Shown here: piece after piece, positions 31,249 to 39,514 of the stretch
How the letters are laid out: each line of letters opens with the position of its first letter
How positions within the stretch are numbered: the first letter of the stretch is position 1
From: Shewanella cutis
Lineage (GTDB): Bacteria > Pseudomonadota > Gammaproteobacteria > Enterobacterales > Shewanellaceae
Length of the DNA stretch: 64,000 nt
Direction of reading: 5' to 3'
Assembly (NCBI RefSeq): GCF_022410515.1
Contig: NZ_JACSDI010000003.1
Location: 186,001-250,000, forward strand
Notes under the pieces: generated by a model
Database searches by the model: none
What the model saw: only the letters and a program-made list of their open reading frames with translations
Told to the model about the DNA's origin: nothing
Position numbers and translations under genes: made by a program

Positions 31249-31983
31249 ATGTTTTGGGTTAAAAAAGCAGTCTCTCAGGCAATCATGCCTATTCCATTTA
31301 TCCTATTATTATTGCTATTTTCCTTGATTATTTGGCGCAGACCGCGGCTAGCAAAATGGGCGATTGCCAGCGCTTTTACTCTTCTACTGTTATTAAGTAG
31401 CCAACTTAGTGTCGATTATTTAGTCAAGCCGCTTGAGACCCAATATCCCATCAATGCAAGCTCCATCACTGGTCAGTGCGTGGTGATGGTGCTCGGCTCG
31501 GCTCACTCGGATATAGAAGACGCTACGGCGGTGCAATCCTTATCGGCGGTCGCTTTAGCGAGACTAACAGAAGGACTGCGGCAGCTTAAGTTAGGTCAAG
31601 ATTGTACTTTGGTCGTCAGCGGTTGGGGCGGTGAGCTAACCAAACATCCCCACGCCGAAGTGATGGCCAAGGCTGCAGCAGAACTTGGCGTTGATGCATC
31701 ACGCATTATTCAATTTCCGCTCGCGCGTGACACCCTTGAAGAAGCGCAATACTTTAAGGATCACTTTGGCAATCAATCTGTTCGTTTAGTGACGTCGGCC
31801 TCACATATGCCACGGGCGATGGCGATTTTTAGTGGTAAAGGATTAATCGCGAGCGCAGCGCCGACGGATTTTAGGGCCAGAGACGATTTTTACTTGCGCT
31901 TTACTGCAGATAACTTATTAGCCTCGCAACGTGCGTTACATGAATACATTGGTCGTTTATGGCTTTGGATAAAACAGGAATAA
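31249..31983 (+). CDS. DUF218/YdcF-family membrane protein, ElyC-like
   Basis: The 244-residue protein resembles E. coli ElyC (YcbC), a DUF218 inner-membrane protein tied to envelope integrity and lipid-carrier use. Two hydrophobic segments (about residues 12-28 and 34-52) are followed by a DUF218 domain beginning CVVMVLGSAHSD. It includes the conserved VVSGWGG, ARDTLEEAQYFK and LVTSASHMPRAM motifs, and the end GRLWLWIK also matches ElyC. It lies four bases ahead of the DUF2982 gene, suggesting an operon. The biochemical activity is unknown. Confidence 0.82.
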   Translation: MFWVKKAVSQAIMPIPFILLLLLFSLIIWRRPRLAKWAIASAFTLLLLLSSQLSVDYLVKPLETQYPINASSITGQCVVMVLGSAHSDIEDATAVQSLSAVALARLTEGLRQLKLGQDCTLVVSGWGGELTKHPHAEVMAKAAAELGVDASRIIQFPLARDTLEEAQYFKDHFGNQSVRLVTSASHMPRAMAIFSGKGLIASAAPTDFRARDDFYLRFTADNLLASQRALHEYIGRLWLWIKQE

Positions 31984-31987
31984 AAAT

Positions 31988-32683
31988 ATGGCCTTAGAGT
32001 CAGATATTGTCTCGGTTCGCCCGCTCTCTAAACGTAATGGCTTAACCTTAACCATTGTGGGCGGTAGTGCCTTTGTTTTGGGTTTTGGCTTGTTTGTGAT
32101 GTTTCCTGAGCTATTTGCCGTGGGCTTAGTGTTTTTCAGCTTAGGTGCAATTGCCTTGATCTTGGGCCTTGCAAAGGTTTATGAGCCTGACACCACATTG
32201 ACTATGGATGAGCTGGGGCTGACTTATTTTCATCGCCGCGGCAAAGTGTCGATAAACTGGGATAATATTCAGCGGGTTGACATCCCACGGGTGACTCAGG
32301 GTGTTGAGACTATTGAGCTTTCCTATATTGGTATTAAGCTCAAACAGTTAAATCCGATACTTGATAATATTTCATTACGGCTTGCGGCGGGATTATTGAC
32401 TGAGCAACGGCCGTTACTGGTTACCGCCGCATCACAGCTGGAAGACTTAGCGACCTTAGAGACTTATCTTGGTGCGGAATTTAGTCCTTTGGTGATTGAT
32501 GGCGACCGTTACCGAGGTGTGTTGGCGATGTTTGGCCATCGCTGCGTGATGCTCAACACTCACCTTGGTTATCATCTTTATATTCCCCATGACAGTTTAG
32601 ATCGGGACCCTCGAGAGTTTATTAAGCTCTTAAGGCAACGGATTGAACAGTATTTGGTGCAGAAAAATAGGACCATTGATTGA
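31988..32683 (+). CDS. DUF2982-type membrane protein of unknown function
   Basis: The 231-residue protein has two adjacent membrane segments (about residues 20-62), then a soluble region resembling a bacterial PH-like fold: TLTMDELGLTYFHRRGKVSINWDNIQRVDIPR. I recall this as DUF2982, found in Shewanella and relatives, but could not search. No catalytic motif is visible. Its tight link to the ElyC-like gene suggests an envelope function. It converges with the bactofilin gene, leaving 17 bases between. Confidence 0.7.
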   Translation: MALESDIVSVRPLSKRNGLTLTIVGGSAFVLGFGLFVMFPELFAVGLVFFSLGAIALILGLAKVYEPDTTLTMDELGLTYFHRRGKVSINWDNIQRVDIPRVTQGVETIELSYIGIKLKQLNPILDNISLRLAAGLLTEQRPLLVTAASQLEDLATLETYLGAEFSPLVIDGDRYRGVLAMFGHRCVMLNTHLGYHLYIPHDSLDRDPREFIKLLRQRIEQYLVQKNRTID

Positions 32684-32700
32684 TTTGTATTGGTAAAAAA

Positions 32701-33126
32701 TTAGTTTTCTTGCCCCTGCGATATTAAGGTGTTAATCGCTGTTGTACTGGGGAGGCTATGGGCATGGATTGTCTGGCGATCCTCTTTGATCCTTAAGCCA
32801 ATAAACTGGCCACCCTCATTGATTTGCATGGAGGTACAAGCTACATCACCGTCAACAATCCCATGAGCTTGGATAACTAAGCGCTCGCAAATCAAACGAC
32901 CTTTAAAATAGCCATCGATAATCAATTCTCGACATTTTACCTCGCAGTGAAGATGGCCCGTTTGCTCAACAATAATGTTTGCCTGCGACAGGATTTGCCC
33001 TTGAATAGCTCCACCAATCAATACATCACTCGTAAATTCGATATTACCTGTTAGCTTAGTGCCTTCGGCAATAAAGCTCAAAGTGGGGGACGATTTGCGG
33101 GTAAACAAGAACTTTTTACCGAACAT
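32701..33126 (-). CDS. Bactofilin (polymer-forming cytoskeletal protein)
   Basis: Bactofilins self-assemble into filaments that organise cell-shape or envelope functions. The 141-residue protein is a single DUF583 beta-helix domain: SFIAEGTKLTGNIEF, LIGGAIQGQIL and LIIDGYFKGRLICERLVI show the repeating six-residue hydrophobic pattern, with short charged or polar tails. ATG 33126 (MFGKKFLF) is chosen; the frame continues upstream through a 17-bp tandem repeat. No M23 peptidase, the frequent partner, is adjacent. Confidence 0.85.
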   Translation of the reverse strand: MFGKKFLFTRKSSPTLSFIAEGTKLTGNIEFTSDVLIGGAIQGQILSQANIIVEQTGHLHCEVKCRELIIDGYFKGRLICERLVIQAHGIVDGDVACTSMQINEGGQFIGLRIKEDRQTIHAHSLPSTTAINTLISQGQEN

Positions 33127-33145
33127 GGTGATGTAAGACCTAATA

Positions 33146-33179
33146 CATTGGGATTGAAATAGCATTGGGATTGAAATAG
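33146..33179. repeat. Exact 17-bp tandem duplication upstream of bactofilin
   Basis: CATTGGGATTGAAATAG occurs twice, head to tail, without mismatch. It lies in the spacer between napF and the bactofilin gene, 20 bases from the bactofilin start. Confidence 0.9.
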
Positions 33180-33230
33180 TAACGTAAAAGCAAAGGGAAA
33201 CCCAGTTCTGCAGTGTGAATTGCTTGATGG

Positions 33231-33716
33231 TTATTCTGGTTGCTTAATACTAATCGCTTGACTTGGGCAGGGTGCAACACAGGCGCCGCAACCAGTGCAT
33301 AGGCTGGTGTCAATTTTTGGTATAGGCGCTTGACCCACACTTAGGATAAAACCAATGGCGCGGGGCTCACAGGCATCCTTACAACTTTGGCACCAAATGC
33401 CTTGAAAGGTTAAGCAGTTATCTTGAATTATCGCTTGGTGTAGCCATGGCGTTTGGCTCAGATCAAATAGCTTTTCTTCAGGGCAGATGGTGGCACACTG
33501 AGTACAAAAAGTGCACTCATTGTCCTTAAACGAGACTTCTGGGAAGCCGCCATCACCTTTATAGATAATCTTGGTTTCACAGGCAGTAATACAGGCAGAA
33601 CACCGAGTACACACATCGGTAAACTCCACTCCCTTGCGCACCCAAGGCGGCCTAATCACCAAGGATTTTCGGCGGCTAAAGAGACTACGGCGACTGTGAT
33701 TGATGCTTTCTGACAT
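33231..33716 (-). CDS. napF: Ferredoxin-type protein NapF
   Basis: NapF is a cytoplasmic iron-sulfur protein associated with maturation of, or electron supply to, periplasmic nitrate reductase. The 161-residue protein has the SRRSLFSRR N-terminus and four cysteine clusters: CTRCSACITAC, CTFCTQCATIC, a variant CQSCKDAC, and CTGCGACVAPCPSQAI. Together these suggest up to four [4Fe-4S] centres. No other nap gene is in the window, so this is a stand-alone or second copy. It is followed by the bactofilin gene on the same strand. Confidence 0.9.
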   Translation of the reverse strand: MSESINHSRRSLFSRRKSLVIRPPWVRKGVEFTDVCTRCSACITACETKIIYKGDGGFPEVSFKDNECTFCTQCATICPEEKLFDLSQTPWLHQAIIQDNCLTFQGIWCQSCKDACEPRAIGFILSVGQAPIPKIDTSLCTGCGACVAPCPSQAISIKQPE

Positions 33717-33751
33717 AGGTGTTTAATGAATAACAATTTTTATTAACCGAG

Positions 33752-33786
33752 AAGAAAAATGGCTTGGGAATTACCACAAGCCATTT
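33752..33786 (-). terminator. Terminator after galE
   Basis: On the minus strand AAATGGCTTG pairs with CAAGCCATTT across a 10-base loop and is followed by TTCTTC, giving a T-rich end just after the galE stop. Confidence 0.7.
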
Positions 33787-33792
33787 AGATGA

Positions 33793-34806
33793 TTAGCTTT
33801 TATAACCATTGGGATTGATTGATTGCCAATGCCAGCTGCTATTTGCCATATCCTCAAGACTATGAGTTGCCTCCCAGCCCAGATCGGTTTTTGCATGATC
33901 TGGATTTGCGTAACAGGCAGCAATATCACCTGGGCGGCGTGGAGCAATTTGATACGCAATCGACTTACCACAGGCCTTTTCGAAGGCTTTAACCATATCC
34001 AGCACACTGTAACCTTGTCCTGTCCCTAGATTGTAGGTGACAAGCCCTGGTTGGGTAGCAAGCTTTTCGAGCGCTTTAAGGTGACCAATCGCCAAATCTA
34101 CTACATGGATATAGTCGCGCACACCCGTACCATCGTGGGTTGGATAATCATTACCAAACACACTGAGGGCCTCGCGTTTACCAACGGCAACCTGCGCGAT
34201 AAACGGCATCAGGTTATTGGGAATATCGTTAGGATCTTCGCCAATCAACCCACTGGCATGGGCGCCAACTGGGTTGAAGTAGCGTAAACGAGCAATATTC
34301 CAACTTGGGTCACTATGGTGTAAATCTGCCAGTATATGCTCAACCATCAACTTAGATTGACCGTAAGGGTTGGTTGCGCCCGTAGGAAAATCTTCAGTGA
34401 TAGGCAGGCTAGCAGGATCGCCATATACCGTTGCAGAAGAACTAAAGACGAGATTTTTTACCTTAAACTCGGCCATCACTTGGCAAAGTATTAAGGTGCC
34501 AGTCACGTTATTCTCATAATACTTGAGTGGCTTAGCAACAGATTCGCCTACCGCTTTTAATCCAGCAAAATGGATAACGGCATCGATACTATGGTCGCTA
34601 AAGACTTTCTGTAACAGAGCCTTATTGAGAATATCACCTTGGTAAAATGTGACCGATTTACCAGTAATGCGCTCAACACGGTTTAGGGCTTCGATACTTG
34701 AATTAGATAGGTTGTCTAATACAATCACTTCGCTTCCCGCATTGAGTAATTCCACTACGGTATGAGTGCCAATATAACCGGCGCCTCCGGTCACTAAAAT
34801 CGTCAT
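33793..34806 (-). CDS. galE: UDP-glucose 4-epimerase
   Basis: GalE interconverts UDP-glucose and UDP-galactose for galactose metabolism and surface polysaccharides. The 337-residue extended SDR has the NAD-binding [14 protein letters not shown] at the N-terminus, [22 protein letters not shown] and the catalytic YxxxK in [11 protein letters not shown]. It ends in [14 protein letters not shown] sequence as in E. coli GalE. Its ATG overlaps the last base of the galU stop codon, so the two are translationally coupled. Confidence 0.96.
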   Translation of the reverse strand: MTILVTGGAGYIGTHTVVELLNAGSEVIVLDNLSNSSIEALNRVERITGKSVTFYQGDILNKALLQKVFSDHSIDAVIHFAGLKAVGESVAKPLKYYENNVTGTLILCQVMAEFKVKNLVFSSSATVYGDPASLPITEDFPTGATNPYGQSKLMVEHILADLHHSDPSWNIARLRYFNPVGAHASGLIGEDPNDIPNNLMPFIAQVAVGKREALSVFGNDYPTHDGTGVRDYIHVVDLAIGHLKALEKLATQPGLVTYNLGTGQGYSVLDMVKAFEKACGKSIAYQIAPRRPGDIAACYANPDHAKTDLGWEATHSLEDMANSSWHWQSINPNGYKS

Positions 34807-35714
34807 TATTTAATTCCCTTTACAACTGTTTTTAAGTAGTGGGCAAAATCTTCACCGATTTCGCTGTGGCGCAGCGCGTATTCCACGTTAGCGCGCATAT
34901 AGCCTTGCTTGTTACCGCAGTCATGACTCTTACCCTGCATGTAGTAGGCGTTTACCGTTTCTTCCTTCATTAACATCGCAATCGCGTCGGTTAATTGGAT
35001 TTCATCCCCTGCGCCTGCTGGTGTTTTGGCGAGCAATGGCCAAATTGCCGCTGGTAACACGTAACGGCCAACAACAGCTAAGTTAGATGGTGCTTCATCA
35101 ACCGGTGGTTTTTCAACCAGTTCCACTAATGGCTCTGACTCACCCGGTTGCAGATCGTGACCATTCACATCCGCAATACCGTATTGGTTTACTAAATGAT
35201 GTGGCACGCCTTCAACCATGATTTGACCCACCTGGGTTTCATCATAAAGATTTACCATCGCAGCAAGGTTGTCGGTTTTTAAGTCGCAACTGGCCTCATC
35301 GATAATCACATCTGGCAGTAATACGGCAAAAGGTGCATCACCTACCACGGATTTAGCGCATAAAATCGCATGACCTAAGCCTTTAGCTTGGGATTGGCGC
35401 ACGCTGATCACAGTCACGTCTTTCGGGCAAATGGATTGCACGGCTTCGAGCAATTGACGTTTCACGCGGCGCTCTAGTTGCGCCTCTAATTCAAAACTGG
35501 TGTCGAAATGGTTTTCGATGGAGTTTTTACTGGCGTGGGTCACGAGCACAATTTCTTTGATACCCGCAGCGATGGCTTCACTAACGACATATTGGATCAA
35601 TGGCTTATCAACAACGGGTAGCATTTCCTTAGGGATAGCTTTAGTCGCAGGAAGCATACGAGTGCCAAGTCCGGCGACAGGAATAACGGCTTTACGAATT
35701 TGATGTTGTTTCAT
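34806..35714 (-). CDS. galU: UTP--glucose-1-phosphate uridylyltransferase
   Basis: GalU makes UDP-glucose from UTP and glucose 1-phosphate, supplying the GalE substrate. The 302-residue nucleotidyltransferase shows [24 protein letters not shown] with the signature Gly-rich loop and Lys, then [20 protein letters not shown] sequence, [10 protein letters not shown] and [16 protein letters not shown] near the C-terminus. It heads the galU-galE pair and is divergent from phhA, with a 323-base shared upstream region. Confidence 0.96.
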   Translation of the reverse strand: MKQHQIRKAVIPVAGLGTRMLPATKAIPKEMLPVVDKPLIQYVVSEAIAAGIKEIVLVTHASKNSIENHFDTSFELEAQLERRVKRQLLEAVQSICPKDVTVISVRQSQAKGLGHAILCAKSVVGDAPFAVLLPDVIIDEASCDLKTDNLAAMVNLYDETQVGQIMVEGVPHHLVNQYGIADVNGHDLQPGESEPLVELVEKPPVDEAPSNLAVVGRYVLPAAIWPLLAKTPAGAGDEIQLTDAIAMLMKEETVNAYYMQGKSHDCGNKQGYMRANVEYALRHSEIGEDFAHYLKTVVKGIK

Positions 35715-36037
35715 TGCGAACCTTCAGATTAAGGAGAGGCGATTATTGGGCAATATTGTAAATGACCTGCACAGAAAAGCCATTTACAAACACCGAAATT
35801 TGTCGGTTTTTCTGCATATTATCTGTCTATCGTCGTCATTTTTGTGTAGCAGTGTCAAGGTTTGCTACCCGTCTCAATCAGATTCAATTTGTATCCATTA
35901 GGGGTTTTAAACGCCTTGTAATATTTGCTTTACGTTTGCGTCACATTTTGGGGCGGACAATAAACTGTGAGGGAGTTAACAAAAATCGAGGCTTAGATCA
36001 CTATGGAGGTATTAGCGTCAGCCATGAAGTGAATTTT
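35715..36037. other. Divergent galU/phhA regulatory region
   Basis: These 323 bases hold a TyrR-like box, a degenerate TTTACG palindrome overlapping it, and near galU an inverted repeat TGTAAATG (35757-35764) / CATTTACA (35781-35788) with a 16-base spacer. A coincidental open frame runs through it in phase with phhA but has no sequence resembling the family. Confidence 0.6.
35917..35934. promoter_or_regulatory. TyrR-like box upstream of phhA
   Basis: TGTAAT-N6-TTTACG matches the TyrR consensus TGTAAA-N6-TTTACA at 10 of 12 positions with correct spacing. It lies about 100 bases before the phhA start, and tyrR itself is two genes away. Confidence 0.6.
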
Positions 36038-36850
36038 ATGACTAAAGATACCGTCCACATCGCCCCCTATGTTGCCAGAAGTGCCGATGATTCAGGGTAT
36101 ATCCATTACCCGCAGGAAGAACATGACATTTGGAGCCAATTGTATGCTCGCCAAGCGGTGAATTTGCCGGGGCGTGCTTGTAAGGAATATCTGCAGGGGC
36201 TTGATGCCTTAGCTATGCCAAAGGATCGAATTCCACAATTGGCCGAGATTGATAAGGTGTTAATGGCCACCACGGGCTGGAAAACCGCCGCTGTGCCAGC
36301 CTTAATTTCCTTTGGTCGATTCTTTGAGCTATTGGCCAACAAGGAATTCCCCGTTGCGACCTTTATCCGTCGTAAGGAAGAGTTTGATTATTTACAAGAG
36401 CCGGATATTTTCCATGAGATTTTTGGCCATTGTCCTTTGTTGACTAATCCATCCTTTGCCCATTTTTCCCATATGTATGGCCAGTTAGGATTAAATGCGA
36501 GCAAGGAAGACCGAGTGTTTTTAGCTCGTCTTTATTGGTTTACCGTGGAGTTTGGTTTACTTAAGCCTCAAGATGGCGAACTGTGTATTTATGGTGGCGG
36601 CATCTTGAGCTCACCTGGCGAAACCTTGTATGCCATGGAAAGCAAAGTGCCTGAACGTAAGCCGTTTGATCTATTAGATGTGCTGCGTACACCTTATCGT
36701 ATCGATATTATGCAGCCGATTTATTATGTAATTGAACATATTGATATGTTAGATGAAATCGCCAAAATGGACATTATGGCTTATGTGGCCAAGGCGCGGC
36801 AGCTCGGCTTGTTTGCCCCTAAATATCCGCCAAAGGCAAAGGCGAGTTAA
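36038..36850 (+). CDS. phhA: Phenylalanine-4-hydroxylase
   Basis: PhhA hydroxylates phenylalanine to tyrosine using oxygen, iron and a pterin cofactor, the entry step of aromatic amino acid breakdown. The 270-residue protein has the iron ligands His126 and His131 in FHEIFGHCPLL and Glu171 in YWFTVEFGL, with no regulatory ACT domain, as in other bacterial enzymes. ATG 36038 is chosen from the conserved N-terminus and a GAAGTGA ribosome binding site; the upstream open frame of 92 codons is unsupported. A MITE separates it from its cofactor-recycling partner phhB. Confidence 0.95.
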   Translation: MTKDTVHIAPYVARSADDSGYIHYPQEEHDIWSQLYARQAVNLPGRACKEYLQGLDALAMPKDRIPQLAEIDKVLMATTGWKTAAVPALISFGRFFELLANKEFPVATFIRRKEEFDYLQEPDIFHEIFGHCPLLTNPSFAHFSHMYGQLGLNASKEDRVFLARLYWFTVEFGLLKPQDGELCIYGGGILSSPGETLYAMESKVPERKPFDLLDVLRTPYRIDIMQPIYYVIEHIDMLDEIAKMDIMAYVAKARQLGLFAPKYPPKAKAS

Positions 36851-36863
36851 TTACCGACTTTTA

Positions 36864-37144
36864 GGGCGTGTTGACGTTTCGAGATTAGATTTTGTTCGTT
36901 CTTGCAAGCACGGTGCTCGCGAAACGAGGAATGATGTGTCGTTATTCTACTCAAATGACGAGCGGCTCTTATGACAGAAAGTAAGCGCAAGGGCTTGCCA
37001 GACGAACCCTTCGGGCAACATTTGGCTGGCTTTTCTGCTGCGTTATCGTCCGTTTATGTAGAATAATCTACACTGCACGGACTTTGCCTTGCATAAACGC
37101 CAGCCAAATAGCTGCAAAAATAACCCTGAAACGTCAACACGCCC
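36864..37144 (+). mobile_element. MITE copy A (281 bp), between phhA and phhB
   Basis: The ends are near-perfect terminal inverted repeats (GGGCGTGTTGACGTTTC and its complement), flanked by TA on both sides (36862-36863 and 37145-37146). Inside are two hairpins. One, 37021-37108, has perfect 10-bp arms TTTGGCTGGC/GCCAGCCAAA with nested GTCCGT/ACGGAC and TGTAGA/TCTACA stems. The other, about 36894-37007, is imperfect, pairing GTTCG...GCAAGC with GCTTGCCAGACGAAC. There is no transposase gene, so mobilisation in trans is inferred. The 2-bp TA duplication suggests an IS630/Tc1-mariner type enzyme (inference). Confidence 0.85.
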
Positions 37145-37217
37145 TAGTCATAAACGAATTAAATAAAGCGTAATAAGTGCAACGGAGTGATCCGTGATGT
37201 TGCCAAGAGGAGTATGT

Positions 37218-37556
37218 ATGACCGCGTTAACCCAAATGAAATGTGAAGCTTGCCAAGCCGATGCGCCAAAAGTCACCGATGAAGAGTTGGCCGAACTTAT
37301 CCGCATGATCCCCGATTGGGGCGTGCAAGTGCGTGACGGCATCATGCAATTGGAACGGGTGTACAAGTTTAAGAACTTTAAACTAGCAATGGTGTTTACC
37401 AATAAGTTGGCGGAACTGGCCGAGGAAGAATTCCACCATCCAGGTATTTTAACCGAGTGGGGCAAGGTGACCGTGACTTGGTGGTCACACTCGATTAAGG
37501 GGCTGCATAAGAATGACTTCATTATGGCAGCCAAGACCGACCAGTTATTAGATTAA
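37218..37556 (+). CDS. phhB: Pterin-4a-carbinolamine dehydratase
   Basis: PhhB regenerates the pterin cofactor of PhhA by dehydrating 4a-hydroxytetrahydropterin. The 112-residue protein has the family motif EEFHHPGI (with the EXXXHHP-type active site), then [24 protein letters not shown] 37218 has a strong AAGAGGAG ribosome binding site and beats the GTG at 37194. It is normally adjacent to phhA; here 367 bases containing a MITE intervene, which may weaken cotranscription. Confidence 0.94.
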   Translation: MTALTQMKCEACQADAPKVTDEELAELIRMIPDWGVQVRDGIMQLERVYKFKNFKLAMVFTNKLAELAEEEFHHPGILTEWGKVTVTWWSHSIKGLHKNDFIMAAKTDQLLD

Positions 37557-37570
37557 AAAGTTAATATTTA

Positions 37571-37612
37571 AAATCAGCATCTTAATGTAATTTTGATGCT
37601 GATTTTTTCTTC
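37571..37612 (+). terminator. Terminator after phhB
   Basis: AAATCAGCATC pairs perfectly with GATGCTGATTT (11 bp, 13-base loop) and runs into TTTCTTCC. Confidence 0.75.
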
Positions 37613-37695
37613 CTGTTACAAATGCGCTGTAAACTAGGCTTGCCACTTTGACCGTAACCTTCTAACGTATACACGCCCAGCTATTAATCCTGCCC

Positions 37696-37711
37696 TTTAC
37701 GTTTGCGTAAA
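37696..37711. promoter_or_regulatory. TTTACG-N4-CGTAAA palindrome upstream of tyrR
   Basis: TTTACGTTTGCGTAAA is a perfect 6+6 palindrome 105 bases before the tyrR start. Almost the same site precedes the branched-chain degradation operon (46232-46247). It resembles my recollection of LiuR-type (MerR family) operators in Shewanella; this assignment is not verified. Confidence 0.5.
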
Positions 37712-37815
37712 CTAAATGCGTTTCGCCAAACGAATCTCTTATGAGGTCATACTCAGGGAGAATAGCTCGCACGGTTTATTCCAAAATTCGAATCAAAAAA
37801 GGAATATCAGTCATT

Positions 37816-39354
37816 ATGCGCTTGGAAGTTAGCTGTCAAGATCGCGTGGGTTTAGCGAAAGACATCTTAGTCGTGTTAGAACGTTATGGCATTAATCTCA
37901 TTGCCATTGATGCCAGTAATCAAGGCTTTCTCTACCTGCAATTTGCCGAAGTCAGTTTTGAAACCTTGAGTGCTTTGATGCCGCAGATCCGTAAAGTGGA
38001 GAGCGTCCACGATGTGCGAACGGTGTCATTCATGCCGTCGGAGCAAGAACACTACGCCTTAAAAACCCTGCTTAAAACCCTCCCAGACTCAGTGTTTTCC
38101 ATCGACGTGAAGGCGCGTATTCGCATTGTGAACGAATCGGCGCTGCTCAATATGGGCATGGGAGAACATGAAGTGCTCGATGAATCCTTAAATCATTGGG
38201 TGCAAGGTTTTAACTTCAGCCGCTGGCTCAGTGAGGGCCAAGTGCTGCCGCAGGCGGCGCGGGTGAATATTGGCCAAAACGAATATCTGGCTGAAATGTT
38301 ACCGATTTATTTACCCGATGAGGATGAAAAAACCATCCTAGTGGGCGCCGTAGTATCGCTAAAATCGCCTGCGCGTGTGGGTAAACAATTTAATGCCCTG
38401 CAAAATCAAACCACAGGCTTTGAAAATGTGTTGGCTAGCAGCGACAAGATGAAAGAAGTGCTTAAGCAAGCCCGCCGCATGGCGCAGCTTGATGCGCCAT
38501 TACTGATCACCGGCGAAACGGGCACAGGTAAAGAGTTAATGGCCAGAGCCAGCCATGATGCCAGTATGCGCCGCGAAAAGCCGTTTATCGCCATTAACTG
38601 CGCAGCATTGCCCGATAGCGCCGCCGAAGAGGAACTCTTTGGTTACGTCAGCCAAGGCAAAGTGATCAAGCGTGGCTTTTTTGAAGAGGCGAAGGGTGGC
38701 ACAGTATTCCTCGATGAAGTGGCTGAAATGTCCAAGGCGGCGCAGGTCAAACTGCTGCGGTTGTTACAGGATGGCACTTTTAGACGCATTGGCGGCGACG
38801 AAGAAGTCCGCGCCGATGTGCGAATTATCTGCTCGACCCAGAAAAACTTAGCCGAGCTATGTCAAACCGGTGAATTTAGGGAAGATTTGTACTATCGCAT
38901 CCATGTGCTTAGTTATCACATTCCGTCACTGCGTGAACGTAAGGTCGATATTATTCCGCTGACAGAGATGTTCCTCGAGCATTACAGCCAGCAACTCTCT
39001 AGCCCTGTCAGGCGAATTTCGGCCCAATGCCGTGATCATCTGTTAACTTATGCTTGGCCGGGGAACGTCCGTCAGCTTAAAAACGCCGTTTTCAGAGCCG
39101 TATCCATGTGGGATGGTTCGGGCGAATTGACCGTTGAGCAACTTAAGCTGCCATCCTACGCTGAAGGTTTTGGTTATTTCGATAATGCTTTCGAAGGCAA
39201 TCTCGATGATGCGATGAAGCAATTTGAGGCCAGCTTACTGCGACGCTTATATCCGGCTTACCCTAGTACTCGGCAATTGGCAAAGAAATTGGGCGTGTCC
39301 CACACGGCTATCGCCAATAAACTTAGGGAATATAAGATTGCTAAGCCAAAGTAA
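37816..39354 (+). CDS. tyrR: Transcriptional regulator TyrR (aromatic amino acids)
   Basis: TyrR senses aromatic amino acids and controls their transport, synthesis or degradation. The 512-residue protein begins MRLEVSCQDRVGLAKD with an N-terminal ACT domain (about 1-75), a PAS domain (about 80-185), a AAA+ domain with Walker A GETGTGKE (near 228) and Walker B GGTVFLDEVAEM, and a C-terminal Fis-type helix-turn-helix (STRQLAKKLGVSHTAIANKLREY). The GAFTGA loop needed to contact sigma-54 is absent (GYVSQGKVIKRGFFEEA there), so like E. coli TyrR it should act on sigma-70 promoters. Confidence 0.94.
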   Translation: MRLEVSCQDRVGLAKDILVVLERYGINLIAIDASNQGFLYLQFAEVSFETLSALMPQIRKVESVHDVRTVSFMPSEQEHYALKTLLKTLPDSVFSIDVKARIRIVNESALLNMGMGEHEVLDESLNHWVQGFNFSRWLSEGQVLPQAARVNIGQNEYLAEMLPIYLPDEDEKTILVGAVVSLKSPARVGKQFNALQNQTTGFENVLASSDKMKEVLKQARRMAQLDAPLLITGETGTGKELMARASHDASMRREKPFIAINCAALPDSAAEEELFGYVSQGKVIKRGFFEEAKGGTVFLDEVAEMSKAAQVKLLRLLQDGTFRRIGGDEEVRADVRIICSTQKNLAELCQTGEFREDLYYRIHVLSYHIPSLRERKVDIIPLTEMFLEHYSQQLSSPVRRISAQCRDHLLTYAWPGNVRQLKNAVFRAVSMWDGSGELTVEQLKLPSYAEGFGYFDNAFEGNLDDAMKQFEASLLRRLYPAYPSTRQLAKKLGVSHTAIANKLREYKIAKPK

Positions 39355-39457
39355 TCTTGGCTTAAGCTTGAGATGTAACAGTATCGTTCCACTTTGTTGC
39401 CGACTTTTTCACCATATCGTTCAGCGAAATAGTGACAAGCGGCAACATTATCTGAAA

Positions 39458-39475
39458 CGTAATGATTAGTTTACA
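39458..39475. promoter_or_regulatory. TyrR-like box upstream of fahA
   Basis: CGTAAT-N6-TTTACA matches TGTAAA-N6-TTTACA at 10 of 12 positions, with the second half-site perfect. It lies 24 bases before the CRP-like site. Confidence 0.5.
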
Positions 39476-39498
39476 AAATGTGAAAAAATAAGCTGAAA

Positions 39499-39514
39499 TG
39501 TGATTTTGCTCACG
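39499..39514. promoter_or_regulatory. CRP-like site upstream of fahA
   Basis: TGTGA-TTTTGC-TCACG matches the CRP consensus TGTGA-N6-TCACA at 9 of 10 fixed positions. It suggests cAMP-CRP input into tyrosine catabolism (inference). Confidence 0.6.

Noticed and set aside
35762..36037. 92-codon upstream extension of the phhA frame
   Set aside because: It has no family similarity and carries the TyrR-like site; bacterial PhhA starts near ATG 36038.
36753..36974. Open frame crossing the end of phhA into MITE copy A
   Set aside because: It overlaps phhA in another frame and takes most of its length from the MITE.
37663..37680. TCTAACGTATACACGCCC, resembling a MITE end
   Set aside because: Only about a dozen matching bases without the rest of the repeat; chance cannot be excluded.
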